Shown: positions 1 through 11,159, numbered from the stretch's first letter. The stretch is 64,000 nucleotides of DNA from Symbiodinium natans (GCA_905221605.1 CAJNDS010002088.1:186001-250000); one strand, 5' to 3'. The notes: generated by a model from the sequence alone, not told the origin. A program made the numbers and translations.

Positions 1-736
1 TTTGGGGGTTTAGGGCTAGGGGTTAGGGGGTTTGTTCAGGACTGCAAGTTGCAAGTTGGACGAGGTTGGTGCTGATTGAGAAATTCTGGTTCAGGGCCTT
101 CGGGTCTTTAACACACTCCAGTGACTCTTGGGCTTAGGGAAGAGGGGAGGGTTCAAGGTTCAGGGCTGAGGGCTGAGGGACAACTAAGAAGGAACATACC
201 ATGTTCAGGATCCCTACACAATTTAGGGTATCTTTACCTGGACCCTCAAGCCCTGTTTGGAAGCTTAGATGGCCCTCCACAATCGGGCCAAAGCTGCTCT
301 GCGCACCTCACGAAGCTTTCGAGCTTGTTCCGAAACCTAACCTTCACAGCACCTATGCCCTATCACAGCAAACCCTAAACCCTAAACCCTAAACCCTAAA
401 CCCTAGACCCTAAACCCTAAACAATGGCTGGCAGCTGAAAGACCCCTCGATCAAGCTGTTGAAGACTGAGCGGCAATGGTAGAGCGGACACGGTCTCGTG
501 CCGGGCGCGCGCAGCGAGCAGTGGGAGCCTGGCATTCCGAAGCTTGGCAGGGTTTGCGGTTTAAGCTTTCAAGCTGGGGCCGTATATATGTAGGTAGAGC
601 CATGAAGACCTCAAATTGGTTTGTAAGTCTCCGCTATCCTAACTTCGGTTACAGGCCTAAAAACCCAAAAACCTAGACCCTAACCCTAAGCCCAAATCCT
701 AGCGGCTAGATGTTCCTCAAGTATAGGTAGTAGACG

Positions 737-1066
737 TCATGCAGGGGCCCCCTCCTTGTCGGGGTTTGGGGTATCTAGGGGTTCGTGAATCGCCCTCAAT
801 TGGGTGTCCACTGCTATGATCTGGTCTGTCTGCTTCCCTTGTCGGTTGCCTACGTCAGGAGTGTAGGCAGCTTCGCAGACCACAGAAATTGCTTGCAAGA
901 ATCCTCTGTCAGGAGGGCTGCGAAGTTCGAGCACAGAAAACGGAGCGTGAAAAAATCGACTCAATCGCTCGTTCTGAGGCGTGAAGGTAGGTGCCTGATA
1001 CAGCCACCGTTTCATTGTGCTCCGTGCACCAGCTACAGCTGGGCTGGATGCGAGGATCGCCGTCAT
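737..1066 (-). CDS. Unassigned open frame, possible exon or gene remnant
   Basis: An open minus-strand frame of about 109 codons outside the telomeric tracts. Composition is protein-like from the stretch MKRWLYQAPTFTPQNERL to TDQIIAVDTQLRAIHEPL, with no low-complexity repeats. It lies on the same strand as every other supported gene in the window. I do not recognise a family, and both boundaries are uncertain. It may be an exon, an old retroelement remnant or chance. Confidence 0.3.
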   Translation of the reverse strand: MTAILASSPAVAGARSTMKRWLYQAPTFTPQNERLSRFFHAPFSVLELRSPPDRGFLQAISVVCEAAYTPDVGNRQGKQTDQIIAVDTQLRAIHEPLDTPNPDKEGAPA

Positions 1067-1102
1067 CGCTTCCAGGTGTGTCCCATGAAATCCTGTGGCT
1101 AC

Positions 1103-1230
1103 CTCGGACCCTTAAGGTTGTACACTTAGGTTTTAGGGGCCCCCTTTTTAAGGATCCCTTGGCGGATAGAAGGGCCATATTCGGAGTATATTAAGGGGAA
1201 TCATTGGGGGTACAACCTTAGGGGTCCGAG
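1103..1230. mobile_element. MITE-like palindrome, family I
   Basis: Terminal inverted repeats: CTCGGACCCTTAAGGTTGTA at the left matches TACAACCTTAGGGGTCCGAG at the right. It is about 128 bp with no coding capacity. The right half (GGGCCATATTCGGAGTATAT, then the GTACAACCTTAGG end) is also found inside the satellite unit at 50.8 kb, so that satellite has captured a copy. Confidence 0.7.
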
Positions 1231-1344
1231 TCTTCATCCCCTGGGGGTGCAGAGCTTGGGGTGCGGAGTTTAAAAGGGGAGCTTATGGTTCTCTTTCCTC
1301 CGCAGGCGGAGCGGCGGAACCCTGAACCTTGCAACCTACGGAAG

Positions 1345-1445
1345 GTTTAGGGTTTAGGGTTTAGGGTTTAGGGTTTAGGGTTTAGGGTTTAGGGTTTAGG
1401 GTTTAGGGTTTAGAGTTTAGAGTTTAGAGTTTAGATTTTAGGGTT
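1345..1445 (+). repeat. (TTTAGGG)n array, about 13 units
   Basis: A near-perfect TTTAGGG tract that degrades at its right end to TTTAGAG and is followed at once by CCCTAAA in the opposite direction (1,449-1,475), giving a short telomeric palindrome. Confidence 0.95.
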
Positions 1446-2034
1446 TGCTAAACCCTAAACCCTAAATCCTAAACCCCTGCAGCGAGGGACATTCGGGTTT
1501 AGGGGTTTAGGGTTCGGGGATGCAAGAGCACGGAGGCTTTCCCTCAGGGGACCCTCTTATAAAGCCAAGTATTGACCTCTCAGGGTTCTGAGGCCCCAAA
1601 CCCCTGAATCCACTGCAAACTGCCCTGAACCCTAAACCCTAAGCCCTAAGCCCTGAACTCTAAACCCTAAACCCTAAACCCTAAGCCCTAAGCCCTAAGC
1701 CCTAAACTCTAACCTCCAAACCCTGCAAGAACGAAACTTCGGAGGCTTCCGGGAACCCAAGCAGGAAGGGCGCTTCAGATCGAAGGCCGAGGGGTGTTCA
1801 TTCCGACTTGGGAATCCAGAGCTGCTTCTGAGACTACCAAAGTGTTTAGGGTTGATAGGGTTGAGAGGGAGTGGGCGACATCGGACAAGGAAAATGCAGA
1901 AAAAAAAGAGAGAGGCGAGCTCCACATGCACATACCCCTCTAACTGAAACTTAACAGATCCCAGGGCCGAACCAAAGACAGTTCCTAAGCACTAATATAG
2001 CTGCCTGAAAAATTAGAATACGGATTTGGGGGTA

Positions 2035-2491
2035 TGTTGTAGTATAAGTATTTTCCGAAGCCATACCGTGAATCGACTGTACGTCAACTTCAAGACACGG
2101 CGTTGGCGCAGCAAAAAGGAGGCTTACCCTCTGCAGACGCTTTAGAACTGTCTTTGCAAACCTGCATTATAGATGAGATTATCTTGTACCGGGATTTCTT
2201 CATAAGATATTCTGCCAAGCGTCTCTTCCCACACAAACTTCTTTGCATGGTGTATCCAAGTTTGCCGGGGCTTCCCAACTCGCTTTTTGCCATACTCGAT
2301 TCTAGTGGCACTGCTGGGCATAAACGATACCTGTCTTAAAGGATCTGAATCTGTACTACGAAGTATATGACCTAAAAGCTTAGCCCGTCGTAAATTATGG
2401 AACTCACTAAATAGTAGTATCTTTCGTTGGTCGTCCCGGCTTGGAAATGCTATCATACTTGCTTCTTCCACTTTGTTGTAGTATAAGTATT
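2035..2491 (-). mobile_element. 5'-truncated LINE-type retrotransposon insertion with 18-bp target duplication
   Basis: An identical 18-bp sequence (TGTTGTAGTATAAGTATT) stands at 2,035-2,052 and 2,474-2,491 and frames 421 bp. The framed DNA encodes, on the minus strand, a tail typical of LINE polyproteins: RRAKLLGHILR followed by GKKRVGKPRQTW, the familiar R-R-x-x-x-L-G-H-x-L-R ... G-x-P-R-Q-x-W pattern downstream of the reverse transcriptase domain. The polymerase core is absent, so this is a 5'-truncated, dead copy. The target resembles the AAGGGACCAT element seen elsewhere in the window. Confidence 0.75.
2142..2471 (-). pseudogene. LINE reverse-transcriptase C-terminal fragment
   Basis: A 109-codon frame inside the duplicated-target insertion. 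The family pattern (RRAKLLGHILR, GKKRVGKPRQTWIHH) places it after the RT thumb region of a non-LTR retrotransposon. There is no start codon context or RT catalytic motif, so it is a remnant and not a gene. Confidence 0.7.
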
Positions 2492-2727
2492 AAGGGACCA
2501 TAACGGAATACTACGAGTAATTCGTATTCCGACCCCGATATTAACCAGATTTGCCTGTTCCAGGTGCTGTGGAAAGAGTCATAGGCTTGGTAGACCTGAG
2601 TTGCAGTGTGGCTTCAAGCACAAAGGCCCTGAACCCTGGAACGCCAGCCAGACGCCCAACAAACACACGAAGGCTATAACCCCGCTAAACCCTAGAACCC
2701 TCCCTCAACCCTGAACCCGAAACCCCC

Positions 2728-2740
2728 CCCCCCCCCCCCC
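2728..2740. repeat. Poly-C run
   Basis: A homopolymer C run after degenerate CCCTAAA units. It is one of several C or G runs in the window and possibly length-unstable. Confidence 0.8.
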
Positions 2741-2820
2741 AACGAAGAAATAAGAAACCCACAAGCCCAAACATTGCAAAAGATTTAATGGAAGCCTTCT
2801 TGCCTCAACGTTGTGCGAAG

Positions 2821-2925
2821 TAGTGCTAGATAGTGCTAAATAGTGCTACAAACATGCAACAGTAGTGCGAACAAATGAAAAAATAGTGCGACACAGCGCG
2901 AATTGTGCAAGTAGTGCAAAATCAA
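2821..2925 (+). repeat. Short direct repeats of TAGTGC
   Basis: TAGTGCT, TAGTGCG or TAGTGCA recurs about eight times at irregular spacing of 8-25 bp. No gene is visible here. Confidence 0.6.
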
Positions 2926-3073
2926 ACTCGCGGGAAAGAGACAAAAAGCACAAATAAACACATTCATTTAGAACAAAACGGCCACATGACAAACTTTGCA
3001 GCCAAAAGGGCCAAGACAAAGAGGAACTAACTGCAAAGAACGCTCTCAGACCTAGGTAGTGTCCCATCTACCA

Positions 3074-3413
3074 GTAATTTTGGCTTGAATGATGTTCAAC
3101 CTAACAAACAGCCCAACAAAAGTCCTAAACCAGGCACACCTGCCCCAAAAATATTTTACTTCGAACATCCCCACCTTGCTCCTCGTTAAAAGGAAAGAGC
3201 GCAAACAGGATGTTCAAACAAAGACAGATTGATTCAAATACGCTTTCTTAGTTTTTGCTTGCAATTGGGGTTGGGCACTGCATGGAGACTCTGGGGTTGG
3301 GCACTCAAGGGAGACTCTGGGGTTGGGCACTCCAAAATTATGGCTTGAATGAGATTCAACCTAACAAACAGCCCAACAAAAGTCCTAAACCAGGCACACC
3401 TACCCCAAAAACA
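3074..3413 (+). repeat. Direct repeat pair of about 77 bp flanking a 30-bp triplicate
   Basis: The stretch at 3,074-3,150 (GGCTTGAATGATGTTCAACC onward) recurs nearly unchanged at 3,337-3,413. Between the copies, 3,263-3,330 holds three copies of a roughly 30-bp unit starting GGGGTTGGGCACT. No coding frame is supported. It looks like local tandem duplication. Confidence 0.75.
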
Positions 3414-3659
3414 CGAGCTCTAACAAAATCCTGAAGCCCAAAAGACTTACACCCCCCCCCCCCTCCCTGAAATAGGCAACAAACGCTACCCAAGACCTTG
3501 CGAACAACCCCCCCAAACCCTAGACCCTAAACCCACCAAAAAAAACAACTGAAGACCCAAAAGCCCGGGAAAGTGCCATGCCCTTCAACCAGGAAGATCC
3601 AAGTGCGGTCCCAGGCTTGGAGTCTAGGGTTTAGGGCTTAGGATGGTTCGGCGCGTAGT

Positions 3660-3735
3660 GCTTAAGAGTTTAGGGTTTAGGGTTTAGGGTTTAGGGTTTA
3701 GGGTTTAGGGTTTAGGGTTCGGGTTTAGGGTTTGG
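3660..3735 (+). repeat. (TTTAGGG)n array
   Basis: About nine units ending in TTCGGG and TTTGGG variants. The following 170 bp carry no recognisable gene before CCCTAAA variants resume near 3,930. Confidence 0.9.
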
Positions 3736-4378
3736 GAGGGGCACCCTTATAGGACAAGTGCGGCTAAGGCTCTTCTGGCCCAAGTTCATGAAACTGAATG
3801 CCCAACTAGAGGCCTTTAAAACTCTGCTCATGACAAAAGACTCTGCTGGTCGATTATGGTATTTGAAAGGGTTAACGCGTTGCTTTCAGGCTTCAAGCTT
3901 TGAAGGCTCACTCTTTGCGGTTCACCTGGAATAAACCCTAAACCCCACACCCTAAACCCAAACCTAAACCCTAAAACCGAAATAAACCCGAAACCCCAAA
4001 CCCCATGTAAACCCTAAGGACAGTTTCGTGGCCCACTTTTAAGGACCCATGTTAAGGGACCATGTAACTTTCACAAGAGAAGCCCTAAACCCTAAGCCCT
4101 AGACCCTAAGCCCTAAGCCCTAAGCCCTACCTGTTTATCCTGGCGGACAGAAATTTCTGTCCTTATGGTTTTTTTGGGTTTTTTGCGTGCCAAGCGAGGT
4201 GTTGGTGTTCTATTGGGATCGGGGAATACGATCAAAGCGGCTGGATTTTCGGAGTTCAGGGGAACCTTCCCGAGCCCTGTGCAGAGTCTTGTGCACCAAA
4301 GAATAGGTGACCTGAGCAGAACACAAAGAAGCGCACTCTGAACCCAACGTTTTACCAACATAATGTTGGGTTTTGTTG

Positions 4379-4385
4379 TTTTTTT

Positions 4386-4416
<31 letters not shown>

Positions 4417-4447
4417 GGGAGGGGGGGGGGGGGGGGGGGGGGGGGGG

Positions 4448-4495
<48 letters not shown>

Positions 4496-4648
4496 GGGGG
4501 AGGGGGGGGGGGGGGAGGGGGGGGGAGGGGAGGGGGGGGGGGGGGGGAGGGGGGGGGGGAGGGAGGGGGGGGGGGGGGGGGGGGGGGGGGGAGGGGGGGG
4601 GAGGGGGGGGGGGGGAGGGGGGAGGGGGGGGGGAGGGGGGGGGGGGGG
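4379..4648. repeat. Long G-rich low-complexity tract (about 270 bp)
   Basis: A T run leads into about 250 bp of almost pure G with scattered single A (and one C). All frames are therefore open and give poly-Gly/Arg or poly-Pro translations that should not be read as genes. The tract could form many G-quadruplexes on the plus strand. The flanks share the motif GCGGCTGGATTTTC (near 4,229 and again near 4,854), hinting at an older duplication around it. Confidence 0.9.
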
Positions 4649-4921
4649 TAGCCCAAAAAAAGTCCCGTACCGAATCCGTACTTTGTTGGAAAAATGTTGG
4701 GAAAATGTTGGGAAAAAAAAACGTACCCAAAACCCAACGCAAACCCAACAAGAGGACACTTTTTCTGAAAACCACTTTTTCTGCAGAATTGTGTGGGTGT
4801 CTGGTTTCCACCAGGAAATATCTGACCATCATTAAAGCGGACAGATTTTTTGCGCGGCTGGATTTTCCCGGCCTCTTCAATAGGACAGTTTTTTATGGAA
4901 CCGGGGATTGACAGGTAAGCC

Positions 4922-5007
4922 CCAAACCCTAAACCCTAAACCCTAAACCCTAAACCCTAAACCCTAAACCTTACACCCTAAACCCTAAACCCTAAACCCT
5001 AAGCCAA
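4922..5007 (-). repeat. (CCCTAAA)n array
   Basis: About 12 units with one TTACACC variant. It is followed by about 100 bp of unique GC-rich DNA (5,008-5,100) and then a long degenerate TTTAGGG region, the same left-CCCTAAA/right-TTTAGGG arrangement seen around proven exons. Confidence 0.9.
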
Positions 5008-5100
5008 GATGCCAGACGCCGGGCGTCGTCCCACTTTTTTGAGGCAACAGCGTGGATAGCCAAGAGCGCGGAGCTCTGGGTGGAGGTCACCTGGACTGAA

Positions 5101-5600
5101 GGGGTTTAGGGTTTAGGGCTTAGGGTTTAGGGTTTGGGGTTTAGGGTTTCGGGTTTAGGGAAGGGTTTAGGGTTAAGTTTACGGGTTCGGGTTTAGGGTG
5201 CTTAGGGTTTAGGGTTTAGGGGCTAGGGTTTAGGGTTAAGGGTTTGGGGTTTAGGGTCTAGGGTGTAGGGTTTATAAGTTCAGGGTTTAGGGTTTAGGGC
5301 TCAGTGGGTTTACTGGGTTCTGGGTTTAAGGTTTAGGGTTTTGGGTTTTAATAGGTTATGGGTTCAGGGGCTAGGACATTAATGGGTTAGATGGTGTTAT
5401 GTTTTAATGGGTTTGCTATGTATGCGCTTAGGGTTAGGGTTTAATGGCTTTTGGATTGGGGATTGAAAGCTTAGGGAATGGGTTTAAGGGATTTAGGGTC
5501 GAATGGATTTGGGGTTTAGGGTATAGAGGGTTATGGGTTTTGGGTTTACTGAAATGGGTTCAATGGGTTTAGTGGGTTTTGGGTTCAGGGTTGGGGTTTC
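5101..5600 (+). repeat. Degenerate TTTAGGG-derived region
   Basis: Five hundred bases of diverged units (TTTAGGG, TTTTGGG, TTAATGGGTT, GGTTTACTGGG). No gene is visible. This looks like an old telomeric tract drifting in sequence. Confidence 0.8.
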
Positions 5601-6015
5601 TTCTTGCAGGGGAGAAGGGTTGAGAGCTTAGGGAGAGCGTATGCAGCGTGGAAGCCAAAGCCCAAGTGCACGAAGCAGAAGAAGAAAACCAGAACAAGAA
5701 CCAGACGCAGACACAACTCGGAACCTAAACCCTATAAAGCTTCAACACTTAAGCCGCAGCCTGATGAATACCCAAAACACTGAAGCAAAGCCCCGCCAAC
5801 CAGCCAGAAACCCTAATTCCCGAAGGGTTGAATTCTAAAAAACACGCTGAAGCCCCTGAACGCCAAGTCGGAGTTCTCGGGTTTAGGGCTGGGAGCCGTG
5901 ACCCCTGAACCCGAAACCCTGAGCAAAAAACCCCCCTGAAACCCTAAACCCTAAACCCTAAACCCTGAACCCTGTAAACCCTAAACCCTAAACCCTAAAC
6001 ACGTAGGCGGCCCAC

Positions 6016-6090
6016 CTGAGGCACGGCTTCGGCAGCGGCAGCGGCTGCTTCGCGCAGCCGGGCATCCAGGGAAGCGCCAGCCGTCTCGTT
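6016..6090 (-). CDS. Probable exon of an unnamed gene
   Basis: A GC-rich island between CCCTAAA (5,940-6,000) and TTTAGGG (6,099 onward). The minus strand has a 25-codon open frame beginning NETAGASLDARLREAA and ending AEAVPQ, bounded by an AG acceptor and a CAG|GTGGGC donor. Alanine-rich, probably helical. The acceptor is AG|A rather than AG|G, so the left limit is less certain. No family recognised. Confidence 0.45.
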
Positions 6091-6098
6091 CTCGGATA

Positions 6099-6375
6099 GG
6101 GTTTAGGGTTTAGGGTTTAGGGTTTAGGGTTTAGGGTTCGGGGTTTAGGGTTTAGGGTTTAGGGTTTGGGGTTTGGGGTTTAGGGTTTGGGGTTTAGGGT
6201 TTAGGGTTTAGGGTTTGGGGTTTGGGGTTCAGGGTTTAGGGTTTGGGGTTTAGGGTTTGGGGTTTGGGGTTTAGGGTTTAGGGTTTGGGGTTTAGGGTTT
6301 CGGGTTTGGGGTTTCGGGTTTAGGTTTTGGGGTTTAGGGTTTAGGCTTTGGGTTTTGGGGTTTAGGGTTTGGGGT
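6099..6375 (+). repeat. Mixed TTTAGGG/TTTGGGG array
   Basis: A long tract in which TTTAGGG and TTTGGGG units alternate irregularly. The spacer at 6,376-6,608 that follows shows no gene. Confidence 0.9.
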
Positions 6376-6777
6376 TTAGGGCTTTGGTTTTAGCATCTCA
6401 AGTCCAAGCATTCAGCCAAGCAACTTATCTCTGGCGTTGGAACAACCCACCCGCCCAAAGAATCCCATCACATTCAGAAAACAGATGTTTTGCATGACAT
6501 CAAATTCCTGAAGACGGGTTGAATCCTACTATCTTCAACCAGCCCAAGGCCCAGTACATATTCTCTCAAGCCTACAAGCCAACAACGGGGAACCAGAGCT
6601 CCGGCCTAGGAACCCTAAACCCTGCACCCTAAACCCTAAACCCTAAACCCAAACCCTAAACCCTAAACCCTAAACCCTGCACCCTAAACCCTAAACACCC
6701 TGAGTTTGTTTAGGGTCTAGGGGTTGAGGGCTTAGGGTTCAGACGTGGGGTCGCCCTCAACCCTCAACTCCCAGCCC

Positions 6778-6902
6778 ACTTGGAGGTTCATGGTACTTCT
6801 TAGACCAATTAACTGTAGGTATCACCCAGTTATAATCATGTTAAGGGACTTATAAGTGCGTTATGAGTGCAGTTATAGCTGGGTTATATCTTGCACTCCA
6901 AG
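6778..6902. mobile_element. MITE family A, copy 1 (degraded right end)
   Basis: Left terminus ACTTGGAGGTTCATGGTACT. The interior has CACCCAGTTATAATCATG and, inverted, CAGTTATAGCTGGGTTATAT. The right end is reduced to CACTCCAAG. Non-coding palindrome of about 125 bp. Confidence 0.7.
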
Positions 6903-7550
6903 CTCCAAAGCTACTGGGGGTCAAGCCTAAACCCTAAACCCTAAACCCTAAACCCTAAACCCTAAACCCTAAACCCTAAACAGGCAGGGGAACCCCAATT
7001 TCTAGGGGGAACCTCATCTACGGAAGCCCTAGGGCTTCACCCTAAACCCTAAACCCTAAACCCTAAACCCTAAACCCTAAACCCTAAACCTTAAAGGGTT
7101 CAGGAGGGACCCCTAGAAGGGACGCTAAAACATCCCCCATATAACCCCTATATATGGTTCAGCGTCGAGCGTCCTGCCCCCCCCCCCCTGGTATCCCCCC
7201 CCCCCCAAGTCTACTCTACGGTCCCTAAACCCTAAACCTAAACCCTAAACCATAAACCCTAAAACCTAAACCCTAACCCTAAACCCTAAAACCTTAAGTC
7301 TTAAACCTTAAACCCTAAACCCTAAAACCCTAACCCTAAACCCTAACCCTAAAACCCCCAACCACACCAAGGGGGGGGATTCATCTTAGTACCCCATCCG
7401 CGGGGAAAACCCTAAACCCTAAACCTAAAAACCCTAAACCTAAACCTTAAACCCTAAAACCCTAAAACCCTAAAACCTAAAACCCTAAAACAAAAACCCT
7501 AAACCCTAAAACCCTAAAACCCTAAAAAACCAACCCCAACCACACCACAG

Positions 7551-7697
7551 GGGGGGGGGGGGGGGGGGTACCATTGCGGGGGGGGGGTAGGGGGGGTAGG
7601 GGGGGGGGGGGGGGGTAGGGGGGGGGGGGGGGGTAGGGGGGGGGGTAGGGGGGGGGGGGGGAGGGGGGGGGGGGTAGGGGGGGGGGGGGGGGGGGGG
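7551..7697. repeat. G-rich tract with periodic TA
   Basis: Runs of 6-20 G interrupted by TA. The Pro/Tyr-rich minus-strand translation is an artefact of composition. The flanks at 7,100-7,180 and 7,720-7,830 carry repeated phrases of the type AGTCCCTACATA and TAGCCCCTAAATAAC, which recur near 44.0-44.2 kb. Confidence 0.85.
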
Positions 7698-8147
7698 CCC
7701 GCCGGACCGAATCATATATGCCTTATATAGTCCCTACATATACTCAAGTAGCCCCTAAATAACTACCTGTTGTAGTCCCTACATACCTAACTAGCCCCTA
7801 AATAACCCAAAAATAGCCCTCTAGGGTCCCTTCCAAGGGTCCCTCCTTTAGGGGTGGCTTTGGGGCTTAGGCGTCTGTTTAGCCTCCCAAACCCCCTGGG
7901 CAAGAACCCTCAGACCGCAAAACCCGCAAACGCCAAGCCCCTACTTTAAAAGCCCTCTTGACGTAGTAAGTAGGGTCAGTAAGGTGCGTTACTTGGGACT
8001 ATAAGACGGTTTCTAGGGGTTCCTAAAGTGGACTTACAAGTCAAAAGAGCTTCCGAGCTTCCAAGCAGGGCTTTAGGTCCCAGGTAGATATACTCTAAAC
8101 CCTAAACCCTAAACCCTAAACCCTAAACCCCAAATACAGTGCCGAGC

Positions 8148-8212
8148 TTCTCCATCGAGGAGGGAGAGGCCAAGGTCGGCGCGCAAGGCCTTCTCCTGCT
8201 GGGAGCTGTGGC
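8148..8212 (-). CDS. Probable exon of an unnamed gene
   Basis: An island between CCCTAAA and TTTGGGG/TTTAGGG. The minus strand gives CTGCAG|GCC as acceptor and GAGAA|GCTCGG as GC donor, enclosing 65 bp that read (phase 2 in) HSSQQEKALRADLGLSL then LDGE. The splice pattern matches the proven exons of the AKR-like gene. Product unknown. Confidence 0.5.
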
Positions 8213-9002
8213 CTGCAGGTGCAGGGATGTGCGGCTGCTAGGGTTTGGGGTTTGGGGTTTGGGGTTTAGGGTTTAGGGTTTAGGGTTTAGGGTTTAGGGT
8301 TTAGGGATTAGGGATTTGGGATTAGGGTTTAGGGTTTAGGGTTTAGGGTTGAGGGCAGAGTGTCCCCTTTCTTGGTTCGATGAGGCTTATTACAATGGGT
8401 TGACACGTAAGAATTTTGGTGGATTACCCTGAACCCTAAATCCGAAACTCTCAACCCTAAACCCTGCCTTCAACCCCAAACACTCGCTCAAACTATACAG
8501 GTGAGTGCCGAAGCTTCAACGACTGGATGCTGCAGAGAAACCTTGGGCTCACAATGCCACGCACGCCAGATCCCTGATATAGTATGGTTTGGGGGTTTGG
8601 GGTTTAGGGTGTCCGGTTTCAGATTTCACTGACACAAGTGTTCTTGGAACCTTTTGGGGGAAGACGCCCTCGACCTTAGAACATCCTAAAACAGCTGGAC
8701 CCAAAGCTGCGCAAACAACACAAGCAGCAGCCAAGACGACTCAGTTGCCTCAATTCATAGAGAATCGAAACGTTCAGAGACGGTGGAAAACTCTGTGCCC
8801 TCGGGCACAATAATATTTGTTTAACGCCTACATACCTAAGCCCGAATGCACCAAATGCCAACTAACCCTAAACCCGAAACCCTAAACCCCAAGCCCTAAA
8901 CCTAAACCCTAAACCCTAAGAACCCTCTTGGGTTCATGCCGGCCCCCGAGGTTCGAGTCCAGGGCCCTGGCCGATGGCTGACTCCGCGGAGTGCAACGCG
9001 GT

Positions 9003-9195
9003 CCGCAAGTCGCTCCAAGAAAGGAGCTCCTTGTTCTGAGGTTTCGGTTTTTAGGGTATAGGGGTTTAGGGGTTTGGGGTTTAGGGTTTAGGGTTTTAGG
9101 GTCTAGGTTTAGGGTTTAGTGTGCGAGTAAGATTGTTTACAATAAGTCTTACTCCAAGAAAGGAGCTCCTTGTTCTGAGGTTTCGTTTAGGGGTT
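9003..9195 (+). repeat. Direct repeat of a palindromic 40-mer
   Basis: CTCCAAGAAAGGAGCTCCTT followed by GTTCTGAGGTTTCG occurs at about 9,013 and again at about 9,151, each just left of a TTTAGGG tract. The core AAGGAGCTCCTT is self-complementary. Confidence 0.7.
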
Positions 9196-9449
9196 TAGGG
9201 GTTGAGGGTCAGGGTTTAGGGTTTAGGAATTTAGGGTTTTAGGGTTTAGTGGTTTAGGGAATTAGGGGTTTAGGGTTCAGGGCCTTAGGGTTTATATGAG
9301 CTTGTAACTTGTAAGGGCTTTCTTGGTTGAAGGTCTAGGGGTTAAAAGGGGTTAAAGCCTCTATAAGGCGTTACCATATAGGCTTATACGGGTTTACAAA
9401 GGTTTCGATAAGTTTAAGGGTGCACAGGTTGAAGGTACAGTACCATGTG

Positions 9450-9790
9450 GTACCATACCACCCCCCCCCCCCCCCCCGGCTACACCGATAAGCGATGCAA
9501 GTGCCGTCTTGAAGGAATCCCGAATGACATGAACTCATGCAGTCAGAAAACTGAAACAAGACAACGAATAAGACATAAGAGCAAACACAAGTTTGAAGGA
9601 TAGCGTCCCTAAAGCCTTTCCCCCAGCTTAATCCTACCTCTCTGGCCCTTCCTCAATATTCCTTTCTGTTTGCTCGTGATTTTGAAGAAGCCATTTGTGT
9701 CGCTTCTACAACCTACGAATCTAGAAAATGTACAAACATGCACAATTTTACAAAGTCCAGTTTTTAAAAATCTTTTGTGTTCTCTGCTCA
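9450..9790. other. Spacer with C run, no gene seen
   Basis: The region contains a poly-C run (about 9,460-9,477) followed by unique moderately AT-rich DNA. No frame with coding character was found on either strand. Confidence 0.5.
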
Positions 9791-10047
9791 GCTTTGTAAT
9801 TGAAACCCTAAACCCTAGACCCTAGACCCTAAACCCTAAACCCTAAACCCTAGTCTGCGCGCGTTGTCTTGTCGGTTTCCATGGTCCGCGCTTGTTTCTT
9901 TGATGGCCGGTGGCTTGCAATCCCCGGAGGTCCGCGCAGGTCCGCGGCTGGAGTTCGGCGATTATGTTACCTTTAGGGTTTAGGGTCTAGAATTTGGGGT
10001 TTAGGGTTTAAGGTTTAGGGTTTAGGGTTTCCCCTTCGGCGAAACAA

Positions 10048-10272
10048 GTGCAAACCTACGCATATAAAATTGAAGCTCATGAAGTTTACAGAAGGCCTTT
10101 TGGCAAAACGTCTTCTTTTTTCATTGATCCAGGAGGCCAGTGGTGGTTTATGAAATTTGCGACACACAAAAGTGGAACTTCTTGGTGCGTAAAACTGACA
10201 AGCTTGGAGCTTTACACAGATGAACTCGCACTGAAGAGATCTCTAGCTCGAGCCCTGAAGGTGCGGAGGATA
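10048..10272 (+). CDS. Unassigned open frame, possible exon
   Basis: About 70 plus-strand codons of protein-like composition between two telomeric tracts: TYAYKIEAHEVYRRPFGKTS, then SSFFIDPGGQWWFMKFATH and KSGTSWCVKLTSLELYTDEL. The frame then runs into CCCTAAA repeats, so any real exon stops near 10,260. It would be the only coding segment on the plus strand, which counts against it. Family not recognised. Confidence 0.3.
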
Positions 10273-10617
10273 CACCCTAAACCCTCAACCCTAAACCCTA
10301 AACCCTCAACCCTAAACCCTAAAGGTGTGACGTAGAGGATACGGCTTGGCTTCGGCTGCAGGGCTAAGACAGCCTCAGCATCTCTGTTGCGCGCCATGAG
10401 GTGCACATAGGCTGGTGAGCCCGAAATCAGGTTTAGGGTTTAGGGTTTAGGGTTTAGGGTTTAGGGTTTTAATCAGGTGCAGGAGTGCGTCGGACACCGA
10501 CTCTGTCGCAAAAAAAGCCTGCCATGGCCTGCTCAGGGGTGCGAGATCCGACTGCTAGGAATCTTCTTACATTTCGGAGAAAAGGTTCCAGCACGCACAC
10601 CCACAGACGCATGCGCG

Positions 10618-10724
10618 AAACCCTAAACCCTAAACCCTATAAAGCCTAAACCCTAAACCCTAAACCCTAAACCCTAAACCCTAAACCCTAAACCCTAAAC
10701 CCTAAACCCTAAACCCTAAACCCT
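10618..10724 (-). repeat. (CCCTAAA)n array, about 15 units
   Basis: A near-perfect tract with one CCCTATAAAGCC interruption. A GC-rich island (10,725-10,803) and a TTTAGGG tract (10,804-10,893) follow. Confidence 0.95.
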
Positions 10725-11159
10725 AGGCAGCCAGCGGACTTTGGCAGCGGCGACTCCGAACAAGGAAATCCCTTAAGAACCCAAAGCCTGCTGCTTCTGT
10801 TGCGCTTTGGGGTTTGGGGTTAGGTTTTGTACAGGGTTTAGGGTTTAGGGTTTAGGGTTTAGGGTTTAGGGTTTAGGGTTTAGGGTTTAGGGATTGTAAT
10901 AATCTGCAACAGAATTAGTTTTGGGGTTTTTAAGGTAGTGCTTAGGGTTAGGGATTGAGAGGGTCGGCATTTGCGACCCTCTGTCCCAGACAGTCAGTGA
11001 AAGGACTACTTAATTCCGATCCTAACCAGGGAGTTGAACATCCCCAAATTGAAAGCACACCCTAAACCCTAAACCCTAAACCCTAAACCCTAAACCCTAA
11101 ACCCTAAACCCTAAACCCTAAACCCTAAACCCTAAACCCTACAAACGAACCCCCTACAC

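Noticed and set aside
3070-3100. TTTTGGCTTGAATG resembles the dinoflagellate spliced-leader end (TTTTGGCTCAAG)
   Set aside because: The match is partial, and it is part of a local 77-bp direct repeat.
4113-4911. Long proline-rich and glycine-rich frames
   Set aside because: They are translations of a homopolymer-like G tract, open in several frames on both strands.
8945-8975. Possible tRNA: GGTTCGAGTCC resembles a B box
   Set aside because: The T stem does not pair and no A box or acceptor stem is present. Similar motifs near 13,972 and 30,460 fail the same test.
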